A DNA stretch of 9,932 nucleotides. Source: CAYJAD01 sp964371195 (GTDB lineage Bacteria > Desulfobacterota > Desulfovibrionia > Desulfovibrionales > Desulfovibrionaceae). Positions 6,628-9,932 of this stretch are shown here, piece after piece. The stretch covers positions 1 to 9,932 of the forward strand of contig CAYJLD010000076.1 in the NCBI GenBank assembly GCA_964371195.1, in the 5' to 3' direction. The position numbers and the translations under genes were made by a program. The notes beneath the pieces are model-generated. The model was given only the letters and a program-made list of their open reading frames with translations, was not told where the DNA came from and did not search any database. The stretch's first letter is position 1. Every line of letters begins with the position of its first letter.

Positions 6628-8151
6628 TTAATCACATTTTAAATTATAATTACGTTTTTTTAAGAAGGCCTCAAGGTTCACCTCAGAAAAAGCAGGTCCT
6701 TCAACACGCATATAGGTCAAAAAGGCTTGCCTCTTCTCTAAGTTGTCGAACTCAAAACCCATTAAAGCACGGCCTACTATTTCTCCACTATTACTATAAT
6801 TGAAGTAACAAATATTACTCAATTTAGATACATCTTCCATAAATTCCAAAAGTGCCCCAGGGCGCTCAGGAAACTCCACCATTACTAAATAAGGACTTTG
6901 CCAAAGCTGTATATTAGAGTTAACAACTCTAAAAGCCACGTCTTCACGTGTAGTTACATTTTTAAAGCTATAGTTGTTGGCGCGTAGCACCTCTTCTAAT
7001 TTGTCAAGCTGTGGCACTAATCCCTTAAAACCAAAAATTGGGTAGGCCTGTTCTGTGTGTACCTTACCATATAGGAAGTCTTCAATATTGAGGCCCAGAT
7101 CTTTAATAACATTTAATAACTTTAACATAGATCCGCAGCATTCGCATATTTCAATTTCGTAGCAACGCTTTAAGGTAGCCCCAATGCTTGCACGTCCAGC
7201 AATCCAAGATAAACGTGTAAAATCCATATTGGCACCGGAAACCACAACCGCCACATTCTTACCCCTAAGCTCTTGCTGCATTTTCATATAAGCAGCCATG
7301 CCCAAGGCTCCCGAAGGTTCTGGTAATGTTCTTGCTAACTCCCATATCTTTTGAATGGCAGCGCAAACATCATCATTGGAAACGGTCATATAGCTATCAA
7401 TATATTTATTACATAGCTCAAAGGTATAATCACCTACATGCTTAACGGCAGTGCCATCGCAAAAAACATCTAATTCTTGCAATGTTACAGGATGACCAGC
7501 CTTAACAGCCGCTTGCATGCTAGCTTGATCTTCACCTTCAACGCCAATAATATGAATATGCGGAGCATGAGCTTTTAATATAGTTGCAACACCAGCCGCA
7601 AAACCACCGCCGCCAATTTGCAAAAATACTACATCTGGCCATACTGGCCCCATTAATAGTTCATCACCCACAGTTCCTTGCCCGGCCACCACTAAAGGAT
7701 GGTCATAAGGATGCACATAGAGCATATCATACTTTAAAGCTGCAGCATCTGCTTCAGCTCTTGCATCATCAAAGGTGTCACCACTAATTACAATCTCCAC
7801 AGCATCACCACCAATGCGCGCTACTTCATTGGCTTTCATGCGCGCAACAGTAACCGGCATGGTAATGCGCGCCTTAACATTTAACTTAGCAGCAGCTAAA
7901 GCAACACCTTGAGCATGATTGCCAGCTGAAGCTGTAACTACACCTCGGGCCAAGGTCTCAGGAGATTGTGAAGCCATGAAATTATAAGCCCCACGCCACT
8001 TATAAGAATGAACAGGGGATAAATCTTCACGTTTTAATAATAGCACCCCACCACCCTCTTGCTTATATTGCTCCAAGGGGGTTTTATCACAAATTTGATA
8101 AATATTGCTCCGTGCTTTAGTAATGAGCTTTAATAATTCGTCTTCTTGCAT
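6628..8151 (-). CDS. ilvA: Threonine dehydratase (threonine ammonia-lyase), biosynthetic type
   Basis: This PLP enzyme deaminates L-threonine to 2-oxobutanoate, the first committed step of isoleucine synthesis, in the cytoplasm. The 507 residues match the long biosynthetic form (E. coli IlvA is 514) and not the short catabolic TdcB. In the catalytic domain (about 1-320), the PLP lysine is Lys51 in SYKWRGA (usually SFKxRGA). SAGNHAQG is at 75-82, the phosphate-binding glycine loop GGGGFAAG at 180-187, EPSGA at 278-282 and SGAN at 305-308. The C-terminal regulatory part has two ACT-like regions. The second is clear (FPERPGALLEF at 427-437, then NYSNSG and GRALMGFEF). The first (about 326-376) is diverged and carries a CECCG cluster at 336-340. 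In the family these domains bind isoleucine or valine for feedback control. The ATG at 8151 has no evident Shine-Dalgarno, but no better start exists before residue 59. It lies 106 bases after the preceding gene. Confidence 0.95.
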   Translation of the reverse strand: MQEDELLKLITKARSNIYQICDKTPLEQYKQEGGGVLLLKREDLSPVHSYKWRGAYNFMASQSPETLARGVVTASAGNHAQGVALAAAKLNVKARITMPVTVARMKANEVARIGGDAVEIVISGDTFDDARAEADAAALKYDMLYVHPYDHPLVVAGQGTVGDELLMGPVWPDVVFLQIGGGGFAAGVATILKAHAPHIHIIGVEGEDQASMQAAVKAGHPVTLQELDVFCDGTAVKHVGDYTFELCNKYIDSYMTVSNDDVCAAIQKIWELARTLPEPSGALGMAAYMKMQQELRGKNVAVVVSGANMDFTRLSWIAGRASIGATLKRCYEIEICECCGSMLKLLNVIKDLGLNIEDFLYGKVHTEQAYPIFGFKGLVPQLDKLEEVLRANNYSFKNVTTREDVAFRVVNSNIQLWQSPYLVMVEFPERPGALLEFMEDVSKLSNICYFNYSNSGEIVGRALMGFEFDNLEKRQAFLTYMRVEGPAFSEVNLEAFLKKRNYNLKCD

Positions 8152-8257
8152 AGTTTTGTATAATATGATTAAAAATTATTTACTGTATAATCCGTTTATA
8201 AAGTGCTAAATTAAAGGCAATGAGAAACAAATAATATTTAATAAAACGTACTATTAG

Positions 8258-9109
8258 CTAATCGGCAATACGCCCTTGCAACCATAGATACGCATCAATA
8301 TCATCTCCCACTTTTGGCTCATAATCCTTAAATAAGTGCTTTGGAACATATAATATAATATGCAAAGGTTTACGTTCTGGTAAAGGAAATACCATGCTTA
8401 AGATGTAAACTTCCACCTTATCAAGCTTAGTTTCGCCCACTTCCAAGATGGTATTACGAATTTCATATTCACAATAATGTCGACCAGGTATAATAATTTG
8501 CTTGCCTGCAAGATTAACCTTTAACACAGGTACATCAAGGCGTGTTTTATCAGGATTAGCCTCAAGCCAAGCTGCCGCATGTTCTTCATAAGCTGGGCCT
8601 TGAGTAATGGTCATCTCGTCAATTAAAGCACGTCTAACCCCTAAAGCTAAACCTGCTAAATTGAAACTGTGAGTTACACCTGGAGTTAAGTCTTCTTTAT
8701 CTCTAAAATATAATGGGTTATAAAACCAAAGTGGACTGCCATCTTCAAAAACACTTGCTCCCACATTTCCCTCAACACCAGAAGCCCAAGGCACACTAGT
8801 CTCAACAATTAAATCATTGGTCATGCCATCAAGCAAAGGGGTTGCAGTTACCGGATTAAGTTTACCTTCCTCTTCACCTTGCACAATGGCAGCTGCACGA
8901 ATGGGCTCATCTTGAGGCCAAGCCATAAGGATGGTTTCTTTATTATTATCCTTACGCTGCCAACATGGGCGTGTTGCACCAGCACCCACCACAGTACCAA
9001 CAATTTGTGGTATTAAGGCCGCAGGGTTTCCCACAAGTACAGCCCATTGCCTACCTAAGCCTTCAAAGTGGGTACGTGTATCTTCTTTTTGTTGTGGCAT
9101 TTCATACAT
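8258..9109 (-). CDS. Conserved-looking hypothetical protein downstream of pnp, about 283 residues
   Basis: I do not recognise this protein. I place the start at the ATG at 9109, because AGGA lies seven bases upstream (9120-9117). The alternative ATG at 9130 would add seven residues but has no Shine-Dalgarno. There is no signal peptide, no long membrane segment and no Cys-rich metal site, so it is probably cytoplasmic. The sequence is acidic in patches (GEEEGK) and alternates short hydrophobic strands with charged loops. Near the C-terminus KVEVYILSMVFPLPE and a KVGDDIDAYLWLQGRI end look like an OB-like or other small beta domain, but this is only an impression. Codon use resembles its neighbours and the frame is intact, so it is a real gene. 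It follows pnp by 96 bases, with a hairpin between them, and precedes ilvA by 106 bases. Shared transcription with either is possible, not shown. Confidence 0.8.
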   Translation of the reverse strand: MYEMPQQKEDTRTHFEGLGRQWAVLVGNPAALIPQIVGTVVGAGATRPCWQRKDNNKETILMAWPQDEPIRAAAIVQGEEEGKLNPVTATPLLDGMTNDLIVETSVPWASGVEGNVGASVFEDGSPLWFYNPLYFRDKEDLTPGVTHSFNLAGLALGVRRALIDEMTITQGPAYEEHAAAWLEANPDKTRLDVPVLKVNLAGKQIIIPGRHYCEYEIRNTILEVGETKLDKVEVYILSMVFPLPERKPLHIILYVPKHLFKDYEPKVGDDIDAYLWLQGRIAD

Positions 9110-9150
9110 GGCATATTCCTGTATAAACATTTAAAATTTAGCTGTATTAC

Positions 9151-9191
9151 AAAAAATATTCTTAAGGGTGCTAACCCCATGATTAGCACCC
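9151..9191 (-). terminator. Probable pnp terminator or attenuating hairpin
   Basis: GGGTGCTAA (9191-9183 on the minus strand) pairs perfectly with TTAGCACCC (9174-9166) over an 8-base loop. Six T (9156-9151) follow, but only after about nine other bases, so termination may be partial and allow read-through into the next gene. A hairpin just after pnp could also protect the mRNA 3' end. Confidence 0.55.
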
Positions 9192-9205
9192 CATATAAAA
9201 CTCAA

Positions 9206-9932
9206 TTAATTACGGCGCCCACCACGATCACCACGATCACCACGGTCACCACGGTCAGGACGACGATTTCTATCACCCCTATCCCCACGGTCGCGATTAT
9301 CACGGGCTGGACGTGCTGTGCTTTCTGGTGTCCACTCTTGGCCTTGCTCTTCTAAAAGCACAGCCTTACGGCTGGCCCTAATGCGATCTCCATTGATTTC
9401 CACAACTTTAACCACCATATCTTCACCAAGGCGGGCTACATCTCCAGGCTGATTAACCCTGTTGATATCAAGCTGCGATACGTGCACCAAGGCTTCAACA
9501 TTGGGTAGTACTTCAACAATAGCACCAATTTCTAATATTTTACGCACTTTAGCCACATAATTTTTACCAATGTCGGGGCGTTGGTCATAGTATTGTACCA
9601 TTTCCTTAGCTGTTACCATGGCATCAGCAGTAGGTGCAAAAAGTGAAATACGTCCACTATCATCAATATCAATAGAAGCACCAGTGGCCGCTGTAATAGC
9701 TTTAATATTTTTGCCACCTGGGCCGATAATTAAACGAATAGTATCAGGATTTACAAAAATTTCTGCATGCTGTGGCGCAAAACGTGATAGTTCAGCACGT
9801 GGAGTTTCAAGTGCAGCACTCATTTCTGATAGAATATGCAGACGTGCTTCACGGGCTTGTTCCATGGCTTTTGCCATAACTTCCGTGGTAATACCGGTAA
9901 TCTTAATATCCATTTGTACAGCTGTAATACCT
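9206..9932 (-). CDS. pnp: Polynucleotide phosphorylase, C-terminal part (5' end outside the window)
   Basis: PNPase degrades RNA 3' to 5' by phosphorolysis and works in mRNA turnover in the cytoplasm, as a trimer and often with RNase E. The visible 241 residues begin GITAVQMDIKITGIT, the family signature at the end of the second RNase PH core, so the Met at 9913 is internal and the gene continues to the right. Counting from that Met, the KH domain spans about 52-107 with the GPGG loop at 64-67 (IIGPGGKNIKAI). The S1 domain spans about 115-186 (VRKILEIGAIVEVLP, EALVHVSQ, DRIRASRKAV). A basic/acidic tail of about 30 residues made of DRG units ends in GGRRN. Such tails bind RNA or partner proteins in related enzymes. 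From memory the KH-S1 segment and the tail resemble Desulfovibrio PNPases. The TAA stop is at 9208-9206. Confidence 0.95.
   Translation of the reverse strand, partial: GITAVQMDIKITGITTEVMAKAMEQAREARLHILSEMSAALETPRAELSRFAPQHAEIFVNPDTIRLIIGPGGKNIKAITAATGASIDIDDSGRISLFAPTADAMVTAKEMVQYYDQRPDIGKNYVAKVRKILEIGAIVEVLPNVEALVHVSQLDINRVNQPGDVARLGEDMVVKVVEINGDRIRASRKAVLLEEQGQEWTPESTARPARDNRDRGDRGDRNRRPDRGDRGDRGDRGGRRN
9219..9254. repeat. Four tandem 9-bp repeats in the pnp tail
   Basis: On the plus strand the unit TCACCACGA/G occurs four times in a row, the first copy starting CC instead of TC. It encodes the DRG tripeptides at the end of PNPase. The near-identity at DNA level suggests recent slippage expansion, so the tail length may vary between strains. 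Confidence 0.7.

Noticed and set aside
7584..7787. Plus-strand frame rich in His and Gln
   Set aside because: Antisense to the conserved catalytic domain of ilvA.
8152..8257. Possible promoter or Ile/Val attenuator before ilvA
   Set aside because: Several AT-rich boxes but none with good spacing, and no leader peptide rich in branched-chain codons or terminator hairpin was found.
8931..9355. Two plus-strand frames over the hypothetical gene and the pnp tail
   Set aside because: Antisense shadows; the TTI/TTV repeats of the second are the complement of the DRG units.

Overview
The window fits an AT-rich bacterium. Every gene with good support lies on the minus strand, so transcription runs from right to left. 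The right end looks like Desulfovibrionaceae: from memory, the KH/S1 end of the PNPase and its DRG/RGG-type tail resemble Desulfovibrio proteins. That placement is inference from recall, with moderate confidence.

Right block (about 6561-9932): the 3' end of pnp (polynucleotide phosphorylase) is followed by a hairpin, then by an unrecognised soluble protein of about 283 residues. Next comes a full-length biosynthetic-type threonine dehydratase (ilvA), closed by a near-ideal terminator: an 8-bp stem with a UUCG loop and eight U. A housekeeping RNase gene and an isoleucine-pathway gene are simple neighbours here, and no shared function is evident.

Middle block (about 4917-6560): 1.6 kb with little coding capacity but much structure. 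It holds a tiny gene for a 33-residue hydrophobic peptide with its own ribosome binding site, candidate promoter, structured leader and terminator. It also holds a run of GC-rich hairpins, a pair of inverted REP-like palindromes of the GTCATTGCGAG...GCAATCCAT type, and a roughly 200-bp MITE-like imperfect inverted repeat.

Left block (1-4916): one uninterrupted reading frame that runs off the left edge, at least 1,638 residues. It encodes a giant, acidic, cysteine-free repeat protein. After about 47 unique residues come four repeats of 30-31 residues, then a long array of coils of about 20 residues, many carrying one RTX-like GGxGNDxI turn. Internal duplications are present. The best reading is a secreted or surface beta-solenoid/RTX-like adhesin. 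The missing C-terminus and neighbouring secretion genes lie outside the window, so the export route is inferred.
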